From contig CAZIUB010000022.1 of the NCBI GenBank assembly GCA_964542425.1, forward strand, positions 1-64,000: a stretch of 64,000 bases of DNA, written 5' to 3'. This stretch comes from Dongia_A sp964542425. GTDB lineage: Bacteria > Pseudomonadota > Alphaproteobacteria > Dongiales > Dongiaceae. This document shows, one piece after another, positions 53,024 to 62,924 of the stretch. The position numbers and the translations under genes are program-made. The notes under the pieces are model-generated. The model searched no databases and was not told where the DNA came from. It saw only the letters and a list, made by a program, of their open reading frames with translations. Numbering within the stretch: position 1 is the stretch's first letter; the number at the start of each line of letters is the position of its first letter.

Positions 53024-53150
53024 CTGATGTTCCGCAACCGACATTCCGCTCTAGGGACATTTCGGCTAGGGAACACTAGCAAACGGAAGGGCATTTGTTG
53101 TGGTTCCAACGGGATTGATTTGGAATCAAACATCGGAATCACAACACCAG
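53024..53150 (+). repeat. Repeat B4 upstream of the EamA transporter
   Basis: A 127-bp copy of element B, somewhat diverged at the ends (ctgatgttccg start, cacaacaccag end). Internal similarity to B1 and B2 is clear (gacattccgct, gtggttccaacgggattgat). It ends 22 bp before the transporter gene. Confidence 0.85.
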
Positions 53151-53171
53151 AAGATCCGGAGTCGCGGGCGG

Positions 53172-54071
53172 ATGGCAATGAGCGAGGCGTTACGGCGGCA
53201 GCGGGTGGGTTGGGGCATCCTTTGCGTCATGCTTGCCACCTTGGGCTGGAGCCTGTCTGGGGTGTTCGTCCGGGCACTCCCTGGCTTGGATGCCTGGACC
53301 ATGAACGCCTATCGCGCCGGCAGTACGTCGGTGCTTCTGCTGGTCTATCTGGCGGTACGCTACCGGGGCGCACTCGGCCGTCACCTGTGGCCGGGGCAAC
53401 CGCACGCTTTGGCGATCGCTGGCGTTTTCTTCGCCGGGGGATCGACGCTCTATCTCCTGGCGCTGACCATGGCCAGCGTGGCCAGTGTGTCGTGCCTGGG
53501 CGCGACGGCTCCGATATTCGCGGCCATGCTGGCTTGGCTGGCGATGGGGGAGCGGACCTCCGGCGTGGTCCTTATCGCGGCCCTGGTCGCCTTTGTCGGA
53601 GTGTTCCTCATCGTCGGCGCGGAATCGGCGGCCTTGGCCACGGGGTTCGCCGGCACGCTGGTTGGACTGATGGTCGGGTTCTGTTTCGCCGGGCAGACGG
53701 TCGTGCTGCGCCGGTTCCGCAACCTCGAAATGATCCCCGGGATCATGTTCGGCGGAATCCTGGTCGTGGCGGCGGCGGCACTCATCAACGGCATTCCGAT
53801 GCTGTCCGGGACCGAGATCGTGCTTCTTTTCCTGATGGGATTGTTGCAACTCGCCATTCCACTGATCTTCTACGCCGAGGGGGCAAAGCATGTATCGGCG
53901 GTGGCGATGTCGCTGATCACCTTGGGGGACGTGATCCTTAATCCCTTTTGGGCGTGGATCGGTTTTGACGAGGTTCCGCCCGCCGGGACCTATTGGGGCG
54001 GATTGCTGATATTGGGAGCGATCGTGATCGCGACCCTGGTGGAGAACAGGCGATCCTGGAATCGCGTGTGA
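53172..54071 (+). CDS. EamA/DMT-family transporter
   Basis: 299 residues with ten predicted helices in two EamA halves. The first starts GILCVMLATLGWSLSGVFVR, and the second half includes GLMVGFCFAGQTVVLR and the C-terminal ILNPFWAWIGFDEVPPAGTYWG. Family members export small metabolites or amino acids; the substrate cannot be told from the sequence. It starts 22 bp after repeat B4 and is divergent from hutU. Confidence 0.9.
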   Translation: MAMSEALRRQRVGWGILCVMLATLGWSLSGVFVRALPGLDAWTMNAYRAGSTSVLLLVYLAVRYRGALGRHLWPGQPHALAIAGVFFAGGSTLYLLALTMASVASVSCLGATAPIFAAMLAWLAMGERTSGVVLIAALVAFVGVFLIVGAESAALATGFAGTLVGLMVGFCFAGQTVVLRRFRNLEMIPGIMFGGILVVAAAALINGIPMLSGTEIVLLFLMGLLQLAIPLIFYAEGAKHVSAVAMSLITLGDVILNPFWAWIGFDEVPPAGTYWGGLLILGAIVIATLVENRRSWNRV

Positions 54072-54084
54072 TCGGGAGGGGAAA

Positions 54085-54584
54085 ATGACCCAGGGAAATG
54101 CGCCCGCTTATGTCTTCGGCTCGGTGAACGAGATTGGAGAGCTCATCCAGCACACGCGGCGGATGATCCGCTTTGGTTTGATCTCAGCCAGGATGTCCAG
54201 ATCCGACCGCTGCTCTTCGACTGTTCGAATGGCGGCTGGAATAATCTGCTGCGCGTGCGCCCGGGCGGGAGCCTGGCGACGCATTACCACGTCGGCACGG
54301 TGCACGCCTACGTCCTGGAAGGATCTTGGCGGTACCTGGAGCACGATTGGGTGGCGCCGGCCGGCACCTTCATCTTCGAGCCACCGGGTGAAATCCATAC
54401 CCTCGTCGCCGATCCCGCGCTGGGCATGACGACGTTCTTCGTGAACCGCGGCTCCCTGATCTATACCGACCAGGCAGGCCATCAGATTGGCTTCGACGAC
54501 GTGTTCACACGACTGGCCTTGTTCCGCCGGCACCTGGCGGCGCGTGGGCTCGACCCGGCCATTGCCAAGGCCATGATCCGGTGA
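54085..54584 (+). pseudogene. Cupin-fold dioxygenase-like gene, frameshifted
   Basis: The ATG at 54085 has a strong ggagggg ribosome site, but its frame soon loses similarity. The cupin signature lies in another frame: DDPLWFDLSQDVQIRPLLFD, then GGWNNLLRVRPGGSLATHYH, HAYVLEGSWRYLEHDWV and PPGEIHTLV, ending at 54584. That frame has no start codon before 54255. The break is at about 54135-54160. The intact parts resemble 2,4'-dihydroxyacetophenone dioxygenase-type cupins with the usual metal His residues. Either the gene is broken or a base was miscalled. It starts 13 bp after the EamA gene, so they may have formed one operon. Confidence 0.75.
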
Positions 54585-54735
54585 GTGCCGGGGCCTGAAA
54601 TCGGCGGCGCGTGGCCCGAGAGCCAGGGCAATTCGGGCGCGAGAAATAGGCAATCTCTGCTCGCCAGGCGTGAGGTTGACAGGTCTGGGGGCATCCAGTA
54701 TTCCAGCGCCACCGTCGTTTCGCGGTACCCATTGC

Positions 54736-54812
<77 letters not shown>

Positions 54813-55037
54813 TTTCACGCAGCACGGACCAGGCCGGAATCGCGCAACCCAACATCCGCCTAACTCGCGACGAAACAAGGGTTTTGTCGGTGTGTATCGG
54901 TGTTCTTTTGCGCTTTCACCCTGGGGGTCCGGGCATTATAGTGGCGCCGCCTCAGGCCAGGATTGGGCGAATCCGTTGGACTAGCCGATGGCCTGGGGCA
55001 AACAAGGCGTCCAAGGCGGCTCCGGATCGGTTCAGGG

Positions 55038-55403
55038 ATGAATGACTTACTGCGCGAATATCTGCCGATCCTGATCTTCATCGTGGTCGCGGGCGGTATT
55101 TCGGTGGCCCTGGTAGCGGCCTCGTTGATCGTCGGGCGCCAGAAGCCGGATTCGGAAAAGCTGTCGCCCTATGAATGCGGCTTCGACGCCTTCGACGATG
55201 CCCGCCGGCAATTCGACGTGCGATTCTATCTGGTGTCCCTCCTGTTCATTATCTTCGATCTCGAAGTCGCCTTTCTGTTTCCCTGGGCTGTGTCGCTCGG
55301 CAATATCGGCTTGTTCGGTTTCTGGTCGATGATGCTATTCCTCGGCGTTCTCACCATCGGTTTCATTTACGAATGGAAGAAGGGGGCACTGGAATGGGAA
55401 TGA
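55038..55403 (+). CDS. nuoA: NADH-quinone oxidoreductase subunit A
   Basis: 121 residues from the ATG at 55038. Three membrane helices surround the conserved loop KLSPYECGFDAFDDARRQFD, followed by VRFYLVSLLFIIFDLEVAFL. It is a membrane subunit at the junction between the arms of complex I. It is the first gene of the operon and overlaps the nuoB start. Confidence 0.96.
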   Translation: MNDLLREYLPILIFIVVAGGISVALVAASLIVGRQKPDSEKLSPYECGFDAFDDARRQFDVRFYLVSLLFIIFDLEVAFLFPWAVSLGNIGLFGFWSMMLFLGVLTIGFIYEWKKGALEWE

Positions 55404-55951
55404 GCGGCAATTCGCCCGCCCCCGGTCTCGCCCCCGGGCCGCCGATGGGCGCCGAGCACGACCACGACATCAAGGCGGTCGCCGACGAGCTCGCGGATCG
55501 CGGTTTCGTGGTTGCGCGGCTCGACAAACTGGTGAACTGGGCGCGAACCGGATCGCTATGGCCGATGACCTTCGGTCTCGCCTGCTGCGCGGTCGAGATG
55601 ATGCACGCCTACATGGCGCGCTATGATCTGGACCGATTTGGCGTGATGCCGCGCGGCTCCCCGCGCCAATCCGACGTGATGATCGTTGCCGGGACGCTGA
55701 CCAACAAGATGGCCCCGGCGCTTCGCAAGGTCTATGACCAGATGGCCGAGCCGCGCTGGGTCATCTCGATGGGTTCCTGCGCCAATGGCGGGGGCTACTA
55801 TCATTACTCCTATTCCGTGGTCAGGGGCTGCGATCGAATCGTGCCGGTCGATGTCTATGTCCCGGGCTGTCCACCGACCGCGGAGGCCTTGCTCTATGGC
55901 ATCCTGCAACTGCAAAAAAAAATCCGCCGCACCACCACCATCGCGCGCTAG
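55394..55951 (+). CDS. nuoB: NADH-quinone oxidoreductase subunit B
   Basis: 185 residues from the ATG at 55394, 7 nt after aggggg; ATG 55400 is the alternative. The N2 [4Fe-4S] ligands are in GLACCAVEMM, GSCANGGGYYHY and VPGCPPTAEALLYG. It passes electrons to quinone at the end of the iron-sulfur chain. A repeat element (E2) follows the stop and separates it from nuoC, which is unusual within this operon. Confidence 0.96.
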   Translation: MGMSGNSPAPGLAPGPPMGAEHDHDIKAVADELADRGFVVARLDKLVNWARTGSLWPMTFGLACCAVEMMHAYMARYDLDRFGVMPRGSPRQSDVMIVAGTLTNKMAPALRKVYDQMAEPRWVISMGSCANGGGYYHYSYSVVRGCDRIVPVDVYVPGCPPTAEALLYGILQLQKKIRRTTTIAR

Positions 55952-55962
55952 CGCGATCGAGG

Positions 55963-56108
55963 CTAATGCCAACTTTCGAGAATGCGTGATACATGAACCA
56001 CCCCGATGTCTTCACGAAAGTTGGCACATGTTACCCGATGATAATACCCGCTGGTGTGGACCGGCGGGGTAACATTGCCGAGTCAACCATCCGCGACGGC
56101 GGGTACTG
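55963..56108 (+). repeat. Repeat E2 between nuoB and nuoC
   Basis: Second copy of element E. The first hairpin has perfect 12-bp arms tgccaactttcg (55967-55978) and cgaaagttggca (56015-56026). It shares gcgtgatacatgaac and atgttacccgatgata with E1, apart from a few changes. It ends at the nuoC start. Confidence 0.88.
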
Positions 56109-56741
56109 GTGAACCAAGCCAACGCGATGACCGAAATCAGTCAGAAACTTACCGATCTCATCGTTGCCGGCCTGGGCCAGGCCATCAATGTGCCCGATTT
56201 GCGCCTGGGCGAATTGATGCTGACCTGCCAACCCGGTGCCTTGCCTGGTGTTCTTGGCTTCCTGCGCGACCACCAGAGCTGCCAGTTCAAGATGCTGATC
56301 GATCTTTGCGGGGTTGATTATCCGGATCGAGAGAAGCGCTTTGAAATCGTCTATAATCTATTGAGTTTGAAGCATAATTTTAGAATTCGGGTGAAAGTTC
56401 CGGCAGCCGAGGACGAGGCGGTGCCCTCGATCGTGGATCTGTTTCCGGTCGCTGGCTGGTTCGAGCGAGAGGCCTACGATTTCTATGGCATCTTCTTCGA
56501 GGGCAATCCGGATCTCCGCCGATTGCTGACGGATTACGGCTTCGACGGCCATCCGTTCCGCAAGGACTTTCCGCTGACCGGCTATGTCGAGGTCCGCTAC
56601 GACGAGGAACAGAAGCGCGTGGTCTATGAGCCCGTGCGTCTGGTCCAGGAATTCCGCTCATTCGATTTCCTGAGTCCGTGGGAGGGGATGCTGCAACCCC
56701 GCGTGCTGCCGGGCGACGAGAAGGCCGGAAAGGCGAATTGA
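56109..56741 (+). CDS. nuoC: NADH-quinone oxidoreductase subunit C
   Basis: 210 residues from a GTG at 56109; ATG 56127 (MTEISQKLTDLI) is an equally likely start and neither has a strong ribosome site. The conserved motif YDFYGIFFEGNPDLRRLLTD and GFDGHPFRKDFPLTG identify the subunit, which is part of the peripheral arm. The start abuts repeat E2, so translation may depend on RNA structure there. The stop overlaps the nuoD ATG by one base. Confidence 0.95.
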   Translation: MNQANAMTEISQKLTDLIVAGLGQAINVPDLRLGELMLTCQPGALPGVLGFLRDHQSCQFKMLIDLCGVDYPDREKRFEIVYNLLSLKHNFRIRVKVPAAEDEAVPSIVDLFPVAGWFEREAYDFYGIFFEGNPDLRRLLTDYGFDGHPFRKDFPLTGYVEVRYDEEQKRVVYEPVRLVQEFRSFDFLSPWEGMLQPRVLPGDEKAGKAN

Positions 56742-57919
56742 TGGCCGAGACGCAGATCAAGCCGCTCACGCTGAATTTCGGGCCGCAGCACCCGGCCGCC
56801 CATGGCGTGCTGCGGATGGTCATGGAATTGGACGGCGAGGTGGTGCGCCGGGTCGATCCCCATATCGGGCTTTTGCATCGCGGTACCGAGAAGCTGATCG
56901 AATACAAGACCTATCTGCAGGCGATCCCCTACTTCGATCGCCTGGACTATGTCTCGCCGATGTGCCAGGAGCACGCCTTCGTGCTGGCCGTGGAAAAGCT
57001 GCTGGGGTTAACGGTGCCCGCGCGCGGCCAATACATCCGGGTCATGTTCGACGAGATCACCCGCATTCTCAATCATCTGCTCAATGTCCCCGCCTTTGCC
57101 ATGGATGTGGGCGCGATGACGCCCTTCCTGTGGGCGTTCGAGCAGCGGGAATTGCTGATGGAGTTCTATGAACGGGTGAGCGGGGCGCGCCTGCACGCGG
57201 CCTATTACCGACCGGGCGGCGTGCACCAGGATTTGCCGGCGGGGCTGCTGGACGACATCCTGGCATGGGCGGCGCGGTTCCCGAAGGTCATCGACGATAT
57301 CGAGGGCCTGCTCACCAACAATCGCATCTTCAAGCAGCGTCTGGTCGATATCGGCAATGTATCGGCTGAGGACGCGATCGCCTGGGGCTTCACCGGCCCG
57401 ATGCTCCGGGCCTCGGGTGTGGCGTGGGATTTGCGCAAGGCGCAGCCCTACATGGTTTACGACAAGATGGATTTCGACATTCCGGTCGGGCGCAACGGCG
57501 ATTGCTACGACCGATATCTGGTGCGCGTGGCCGAGATGCGGGAATCGCTGAAGATCATCAACCAATGCGCCCGCCAGATGCCCGGCGGCCCGGCGTCCAC
57601 GGACGACCGCAAGGTGACGCCGCCGCCGCGCGGTGAGATGAAGAGCTCGATGGAGGCCCTGATCCATCACTTCAAGCTCTATACAGAGGGCGTTCATGTT
57701 CCGGCGGGCGAGACCTATACCGCAGTCGAGGCGCCCAAGGGCGAGTTTGGCGTGTATCTGGTCTCGGACGGCACCAACAGGCCCTATCGCTGCAAGATCC
57801 GGGCGCCGGGTTTTGCGCATCTGCAGGCCATGGATTTTTGCTGCAAGGGCCACATGCTGGCCGATTCCGTGGCGATCCTGGGCTCCATGGACATCGTCTT
57901 TGGCGAGGTCGATCGATGA
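56741..57919 (+). CDS. nuoD: NADH-quinone oxidoreductase subunit D
   Basis: 392 residues from the ATG at 56741. FGPQHPAAHGVLRMVMELDG, HIGLLHRGTEKLIE and RLDYVSPMCQEHAF are the hallmark 49-kDa subunit segments lining the quinone site. It is normal length and overlaps nuoE by 4 bp. Confidence 0.97.
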   Translation: MAETQIKPLTLNFGPQHPAAHGVLRMVMELDGEVVRRVDPHIGLLHRGTEKLIEYKTYLQAIPYFDRLDYVSPMCQEHAFVLAVEKLLGLTVPARGQYIRVMFDEITRILNHLLNVPAFAMDVGAMTPFLWAFEQRELLMEFYERVSGARLHAAYYRPGGVHQDLPAGLLDDILAWAARFPKVIDDIEGLLTNNRIFKQRLVDIGNVSAEDAIAWGFTGPMLRASGVAWDLRKAQPYMVYDKMDFDIPVGRNGDCYDRYLVRVAEMRESLKIINQCARQMPGGPASTDDRKVTPPPRGEMKSSMEALIHHFKLYTEGVHVPAGETYTAVEAPKGEFGVYLVSDGTNRPYRCKIRAPGFAHLQAMDFCCKGHMLADSVAILGSMDIVFGEVDR

Positions 57920-58536
57920 GCGGCGCGCACAACCCTACACCCGATCAGCCCAAGAGCTTCTCTTTCACGGACGCGAACCGGTCGCTTGCCGATCGAATCA
58001 TCGCCAAGTATCCGAAGGGCCGCGAAGCGAGCGCGGTACTGCCGCTCCTTGATCTGGCGCAGCGTCAGGCTGGGGGCTGGCTGCCGCTCTCCGCGATGGA
58101 CAATGTCGCCCAGATCCTGGAGATGGCGCCGATCCGGGTTTACGAGGTCGCCACTTTCTACACCATGTTCAATACCAATCCGGTTGGCCGGCATCTGGTT
58201 CAGGTTTGCCGCACGACGCCCTGCTGGCTGCTGGGCGCCGACAAGATGACCGAGACTTGCAAGCGCAAGCTTGGGATCGGATTGCAGGAGACGACCCCCG
58301 ACGGCCAGTTCACCTTGGTCGAGGTCGAATGTCTGGGTGCGTGCGTCAACGCGCCGGTGGTGCAGATCAACGACGATTTCTACGAGGATCTCACGCCTGA
58401 GCGCCTCGAATGGTTGCTCGACGAATTGAAAGCGGGACGCAAGCCAGCCCAAGGATCGCAGACTGGCCGCCGGGGCTCGGCCCCTGAAGGCGGGCAGACG
58501 ACGCTCACGGACATGAACACTGGGGCGCCGAAATAG
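57916..58536 (+). CDS. nuoE: NADH-quinone oxidoreductase subunit E
   Basis: 206 residues. The thioredoxin-like [2Fe-2S] domain has Cys ligands in VCRTTPCWLLGA and ECLGACVNAPVVQIND. A Gly/Pro-rich C-terminal extension of about 30 residues (from AGRKPAQGSQ) follows the domain. The start overlaps the nuoD stop (ATGA). It forms the NADH-oxidising module with NuoF and NuoG. Confidence 0.95.
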   Translation: MSGAHNPTPDQPKSFSFTDANRSLADRIIAKYPKGREASAVLPLLDLAQRQAGGWLPLSAMDNVAQILEMAPIRVYEVATFYTMFNTNPVGRHLVQVCRTTPCWLLGADKMTETCKRKLGIGLQETTPDGQFTLVEVECLGACVNAPVVQINDDFYEDLTPERLEWLLDELKAGRKPAQGSQTGRRGSAPEGGQTTLTDMNTGAPK

Positions 58537-58538
58537 CC

Positions 58539-59822
58539 ATGCTGAAGGACCAGGACCGCATCTTTCGCAATCTTTATGGCGAGCACGATTGGCGCTTGGT
58601 GGGCGCCAAGCGGCGCGGCACCTGGAGCGACACCAGGGATTTATTGGCCAAGGGTCGCGACGCGATCATCGACGAAGTAAAAAAATCCGATCTGCGCGGA
58701 CGCGGCGGCGCCGGTTTCCCGACCGCCCTCAAATGGTCGTTCATGCCCAAGCGATCCGATGGCAGGCCGGCCTATCTGGTGATCAACGCCGATGAATCCG
58801 AGCCCGGCACTTGCAAGGACCGCGAGATCATGCGGTTCGATCCGCATTTGCTTTTGGAAGGGTGCCTGATCGCCGGTTTCGCCATGGGTGCTTCGGCCTG
58901 TTACATCTACATTCGAGGCGAATTCTACAACGAAGCCTCCAACCTCCAGGTAGCGATCGACGAGGCTCTAGCCGCCGGCCTCATTGGCAAGAACGCCTGC
59001 GGATCGGGCTATGATTTCGAGATTTATCTGCATCGCGGCGCCGGGGCTTACATCTGCGGCGAGGAATCGGCGCTCATTGAAAGCCTGGAGGGCAAGAAGG
59101 GCCAACCACGGCTGAAGCCGCCCTTTCCGGCCGCCTGTGGCCTCTATGGCTGCCCGACCACGGTCAACAATGTGGAATCGATCGCCGTGGTGCCGGCCAT
59201 CCTGCGCCGGGGCGGCGCCTGGTTCGCAGGCCTCGGCCGGCCGAAGAATACCGGCACCAAGCTGTTCTGCGTCTCCGGCCACATCAACCAGCCATGCACG
59301 GTCGAGGAGGAAATGGGCATTCCGCTCCGCGAGCTGATCGACCGGCATTGCGGTGGCGTGCGCGGGGGCTGGGACAATCTGCTGGCGGTCATTCCCGGCG
59401 GATCATCGGTGCCGATGCTACCCAAATCGATCTGCGATGACGTGCTGATGGATTTCGACAGCTTGCGCGCGGTGCAGTCCGGGCTCGGCACCGCGGCGGT
59501 GATCGTGATGGACCGCACGACCGATCTCGTCGAGGCGATTGCGCGGCTGGCGCATTTCTACATGCATGAGAGCTGCGGCCAATGCACGCCCTGCCGCGAG
59601 GGCACCGGATGGATGTATCGCATCATGCGGCGCATGGTGAAGGGCGAGGCCGATGTCGCGGAGATCGACTTGCTGCTGGACGTGAGCAAGCAGATCGAGG
59701 GCCACACCATCTGCGCGCTGGGCGAGGCGGCGGCCTGGCCGATCCAGGGTTTGTTCCGCCATTTCCGGCCCGAGGTGGAGCACCGCCTGCGCGACCGCCG
59801 CGCCGCGCTGGCGGCTGAATAG
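58539..59822 (+). CDS. nuoF: NADH-quinone oxidoreductase subunit F
   Basis: 427 residues. FMN/NADH-binding segments are GRGGAGFPTALKW and GAGAYICGEESALIESLEGK; the N3 [4Fe-4S] ligands are in ESCGQCTPCREGTGW plus the later HTICALGEAA. It oxidises NADH and is the entry point of electrons. It lies 2 bp after nuoE. Confidence 0.97.
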   Translation: MLKDQDRIFRNLYGEHDWRLVGAKRRGTWSDTRDLLAKGRDAIIDEVKKSDLRGRGGAGFPTALKWSFMPKRSDGRPAYLVINADESEPGTCKDREIMRFDPHLLLEGCLIAGFAMGASACYIYIRGEFYNEASNLQVAIDEALAAGLIGKNACGSGYDFEIYLHRGAGAYICGEESALIESLEGKKGQPRLKPPFPAACGLYGCPTTVNNVESIAVVPAILRRGGAWFAGLGRPKNTGTKLFCVSGHINQPCTVEEEMGIPLRELIDRHCGGVRGGWDNLLAVIPGGSSVPMLPKSICDDVLMDFDSLRAVQSGLGTAAVIVMDRTTDLVEAIARLAHFYMHESCGQCTPCREGTGWMYRIMRRMVKGEADVAEIDLLLDVSKQIEGHTICALGEAAAWPIQGLFRHFRPEVEHRLRDRRAALAAE

Positions 59823-59832
59823 GGCGCCGGCC

Positions 59833-61896
59833 ATGCCGAAAATGACCATCGACGGCGTCCAGATCGAGGTCCCAGCCGGGATCACCGTGCTGCAGGCCTG
59901 CGAGATGGCCGGCAAGGAGATCCCGCGCTTTTGTTATCACGAGCGGCTGTCGGTCGCCGGCAATTGCCGCATGTGCCTGGTCGAGCAGGAAAAGGCGCCC
60001 AAGCCGATCGCGAGCTGCGCCATGCCGGTGGCCGAGGGCATGTCGATCAAGACCGATTCGCCCTTGGTGCACAAGGCCCGCAGCGGAGTGATGGAATTCC
60101 TGCTGATCAACCATCCGCTTGATTGCCCGATCTGCGACCAGGGCGGCGAATGCGACCTCCAGGACCAGGCGATGGCCTTCGGGCATCATTCATCGCGCTA
60201 TACCGAGGAAAAGCGCGCGGTCGCCGACAAGGATTTCGGGCCCCTGGTGAAGACTGTGATGACCCGCTGCATCCAATGCACGCGCTGCATTCGCTTCGCG
60301 ACCGAGGTGGCCGGGGTGGAGACACTGGGCGCCACCAGCCGGGGTGAGCATCTGGAAGTCACCACCTATGTCGGCAAGACCATCAACTCGGAATTGTCCG
60401 GCAATCTGATCGATTTGTGTCCGGTCGGCGCGCTCACTTCGAAGCCCTATGCCTTCGCCGCGCGGCCATGGGAGTTGCGCAAGACCGAGACCATCGACGC
60501 TCTGGACGCCACCGGCGCCAACATCCGGGTCGATGTTCGCGGCCGCGATCTGCTTCGCATCCTGCCGCGGATCAACGAGGACGTGAACGAGGAGTGGCTG
60601 GGCGACAAATCGCGCTTCTCGGTCGATGGTCTGAAGCGCCAGCGGCTGGACCGGCCCTATTTGCGCGAAGCCGGGAAATTGCGGCCGGCCAGTTGGGACC
60701 AAGCTTTCGCCGCCATTGCAATGAAGACGCGCGGCATGTCGGGAACCAGGATGGCGGCGTTGGCCGGCGATCTGGCGGATGTCGAATCCATGTTCGCGCT
60801 CAAGGAATTGATGGAGGCGCTGGGATCGCCGCATCTGGATTGCCGGCAGGACGGTGCCAAGATCGATTCCGGCCATCGGGCTTCGTGGCTGTTTAATTCG
60901 ACCATCGCCGGGATCGACAGGTGCGATGTGGTGCTGCTGATTGGAAGCAACCCGCGCTGGGAATCGCCAATCATCAACGCGCGCATCCGCAAGCGTTACT
61001 TGAAAGGCGGATTTCGCGCGGCTTCGATCGGACCCAGGCTGGATTTGACCTATCCTTGCGAGCATTTGGGCAATGGGCCGGAGACGTTGACGGCAATTAC
61101 CGATGGTGCCCATCCCTTCGCCGCGATCTTGAAGAATGCCAAGTTGCCGATGCTGATCCTGGGGCAGGGCGTGCTTGCGCGCGCCGATGGCTGGGCGGTG
61201 TTGGGCCTGGCCCGGAGACTGGCCGATGCCTGCGGCGCCGTGCGCTCGGACTGGAACGGATTCAACGTGCTGCACCAGGCGGCGGCGCGCGTGGGCGGAA
61301 TGGAAGTGGGTTTCGTGCCCGGGCCTGGCGGGCGTGACACCGGCGCCATCCTGGAGGGTGCCGGAAGGGGAGAGATCGATCTCGTCTATCTCCTGGGCGC
61401 CGACGAGATCGACACCGGGCGGCTCGGCAAGTCTTTCGTGATCTATCAGGGCCACCACGGCGATTCCGGGGCGCATCGCGCCGATGTGGCCTTGCCGGGT
61501 GCGGCCTATACCGAGAAATCGGGCATTTACGTCAATACCGAGGGCCGTCCGCAGATGGGCCAGGTGGCGGTGCTGCCGCCGGGCGAGGCGCGCGAGGATT
61601 GGGCGATCCTGCGCGCGCTGTCGGGCGTACTGGGCAAGACGCTTGCCTATGATTCGCTGGATCAATTGCGCCGGCGCCTGTTCGCGCGCGTGCCGCGCCT
61701 TGGGCGCCTGGGCCAGATCGAGCAGGCCGAGTGGGGCGCCTTCGGCGGCGAGGGTGCGCCGGAATCGCGGGCGTTCCAACACTCGATCGCCAATTACTAC
61801 ATGACCGATCCGATCAGCCGGGCCTCGGAAACCATGGCCCATTGCGTCGAAGCCTTCATGGGCGCCGGGGCCGGAAAGACCGGAACCCATGGCTAG
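59833..61896 (+). CDS. nuoG: NADH-quinone oxidoreductase subunit G
   Basis: 687 residues. N-terminal iron-sulfur ligands are in CYHERLSVAGNCRMCLV, CPICDQGGECDLQDQA and CIQCTRCIRFATEV, followed by the molybdopterin-oxidoreductase-like fold typical of the 75-kDa subunit. Its start is 10 bp after nuoF and its end overlaps nuoH by 8 bp. Confidence 0.96.
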   Translation: MPKMTIDGVQIEVPAGITVLQACEMAGKEIPRFCYHERLSVAGNCRMCLVEQEKAPKPIASCAMPVAEGMSIKTDSPLVHKARSGVMEFLLINHPLDCPICDQGGECDLQDQAMAFGHHSSRYTEEKRAVADKDFGPLVKTVMTRCIQCTRCIRFATEVAGVETLGATSRGEHLEVTTYVGKTINSELSGNLIDLCPVGALTSKPYAFAARPWELRKTETIDALDATGANIRVDVRGRDLLRILPRINEDVNEEWLGDKSRFSVDGLKRQRLDRPYLREAGKLRPASWDQAFAAIAMKTRGMSGTRMAALAGDLADVESMFALKELMEALGSPHLDCRQDGAKIDSGHRASWLFNSTIAGIDRCDVVLLIGSNPRWESPIINARIRKRYLKGGFRAASIGPRLDLTYPCEHLGNGPETLTAITDGAHPFAAILKNAKLPMLILGQGVLARADGWAVLGLARRLADACGAVRSDWNGFNVLHQAAARVGGMEVGFVPGPGGRDTGAILEGAGRGEIDLVYLLGADEIDTGRLGKSFVIYQGHHGDSGAHRADVALPGAAYTEKSGIYVNTEGRPQMGQVAVLPPGEAREDWAILRALSGVLGKTLAYDSLDQLRRRLFARVPRLGRLGQIEQAEWGAFGGEGAPESRAFQHSIANYYMTDPISRASETMAHCVEAFMGAGAGKTGTHG

Positions 61897-62920
61897 CGGT
61901 TTCGATACCTACGTGCTGCCGACGGCGATCATCATCGGCAAGATCGTCCTGATCGTCGGGCCGCTGCTGCTGGCGGTCGCCTATCTGACCTTGGCCGAGC
62001 GCAAGGTGTTAGCGGCGATGCAAATCCGGCGCGGTCCCAACGTGGTCGGGCCGTTCGGCCTGTTACAGCCGATCGCCGATGGCATCAAACTGTTCTTCAA
62101 GGAAACCATCATCCCTTCCGGCGCCAACCGCGTGGCCTTTCTGGTGGCGCCGATGATCACCTTCACGCTGAGCCTGATCGCCTGGGCGGTGATTCCCTTC
62201 GGCGATGGCGTGGTTCTGGCCGACATCAATGTCGGTATCTTGTATTTGTTCGCGATTTCATCGCTCGGGGTCTATGGCGTGGTCATCGCGGGCTGGGCCT
62301 CCAATTCCAAGTACCCGTTCCTGGGCGCGCTGCGCTCGGCGGCACAGATGGTCTCCTACGAGGTCTCGATCGGGTTCGTCCTGGTGACGGTGCTGCTTTG
62401 CGCCGGCTCGCTCAACATCTCGGACATCGTGCGCTCGCAGCGCGACGTGTGGTACGTGATTCCGTTGCTGCCGATGGCGGTGGTGTTCTTCATCTCGGCG
62501 CTCGCCGAAACCAACCGGGCGCCCTTCGATTTGCCGGAAGCGGAATCGGAACTGGTCGCCGGCTATTTCTCCGAATACTCGGCGATGACCTTCGCGCTGT
62601 TCTTCCTCAGCGAATACGCCAACATCTGGTTGATGAGCGCGATGACCACCATCCTCTTCCTGGGTGGTTGGCTGGCGCCGTTCAACATCGAGCCCTTCGC
62701 CGAGGGTAGCGCCTGGCAGATCGCCTGGCATGGGCTGTGGCTCGCCGCCAAGATCTCCTTCGTCGCCTTCTGCTTCCTGTGGGTGCGGGCGACATTCCCA
62801 CGCTATCGCTACGATCAATTGATGCGGCTCGGTTGGAAGGTGTTCCTGCCGTTTTCCTTGTTTTTCGTCGCGCTGACCGCTGGCGTGCTGGTCGGCTTCG
62901 ATCTGTTGCCGAGGAACTGA
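61889..62920 (+). CDS. nuoH: NADH-quinone oxidoreductase subunit H
   Basis: 343 residues with about eight membrane helices. Signatures are LAERKVLAAMQIRRGPNVVG, GPFGLLQPIADGIKLFFKE and AETNRAPFDLPEAESELVAG, which form the quinone entry channel at the membrane arm. It overlaps nuoG and lies 4 bp before nuoI. Confidence 0.97.
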   Translation: MASGFDTYVLPTAIIIGKIVLIVGPLLLAVAYLTLAERKVLAAMQIRRGPNVVGPFGLLQPIADGIKLFFKETIIPSGANRVAFLVAPMITFTLSLIAWAVIPFGDGVVLADINVGILYLFAISSLGVYGVVIAGWASNSKYPFLGALRSAAQMVSYEVSIGFVLVTVLLCAGSLNISDIVRSQRDVWYVIPLLPMAVVFFISALAETNRAPFDLPEAESELVAGYFSEYSAMTFALFFLSEYANIWLMSAMTTILFLGGWLAPFNIEPFAEGSAWQIAWHGLWLAAKISFVAFCFLWVRATFPRYRYDQLMRLGWKVFLPFSLFFVALTAGVLVGFDLLPRN

Positions 62921-62924
62921 GGCC

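Noticed and set aside
60190..61890. A 566-codon open frame opposite nuoG
   Set aside because: It is an antisense shadow of nuoG with skewed composition. nuoG has all the expected Fe-S motifs.
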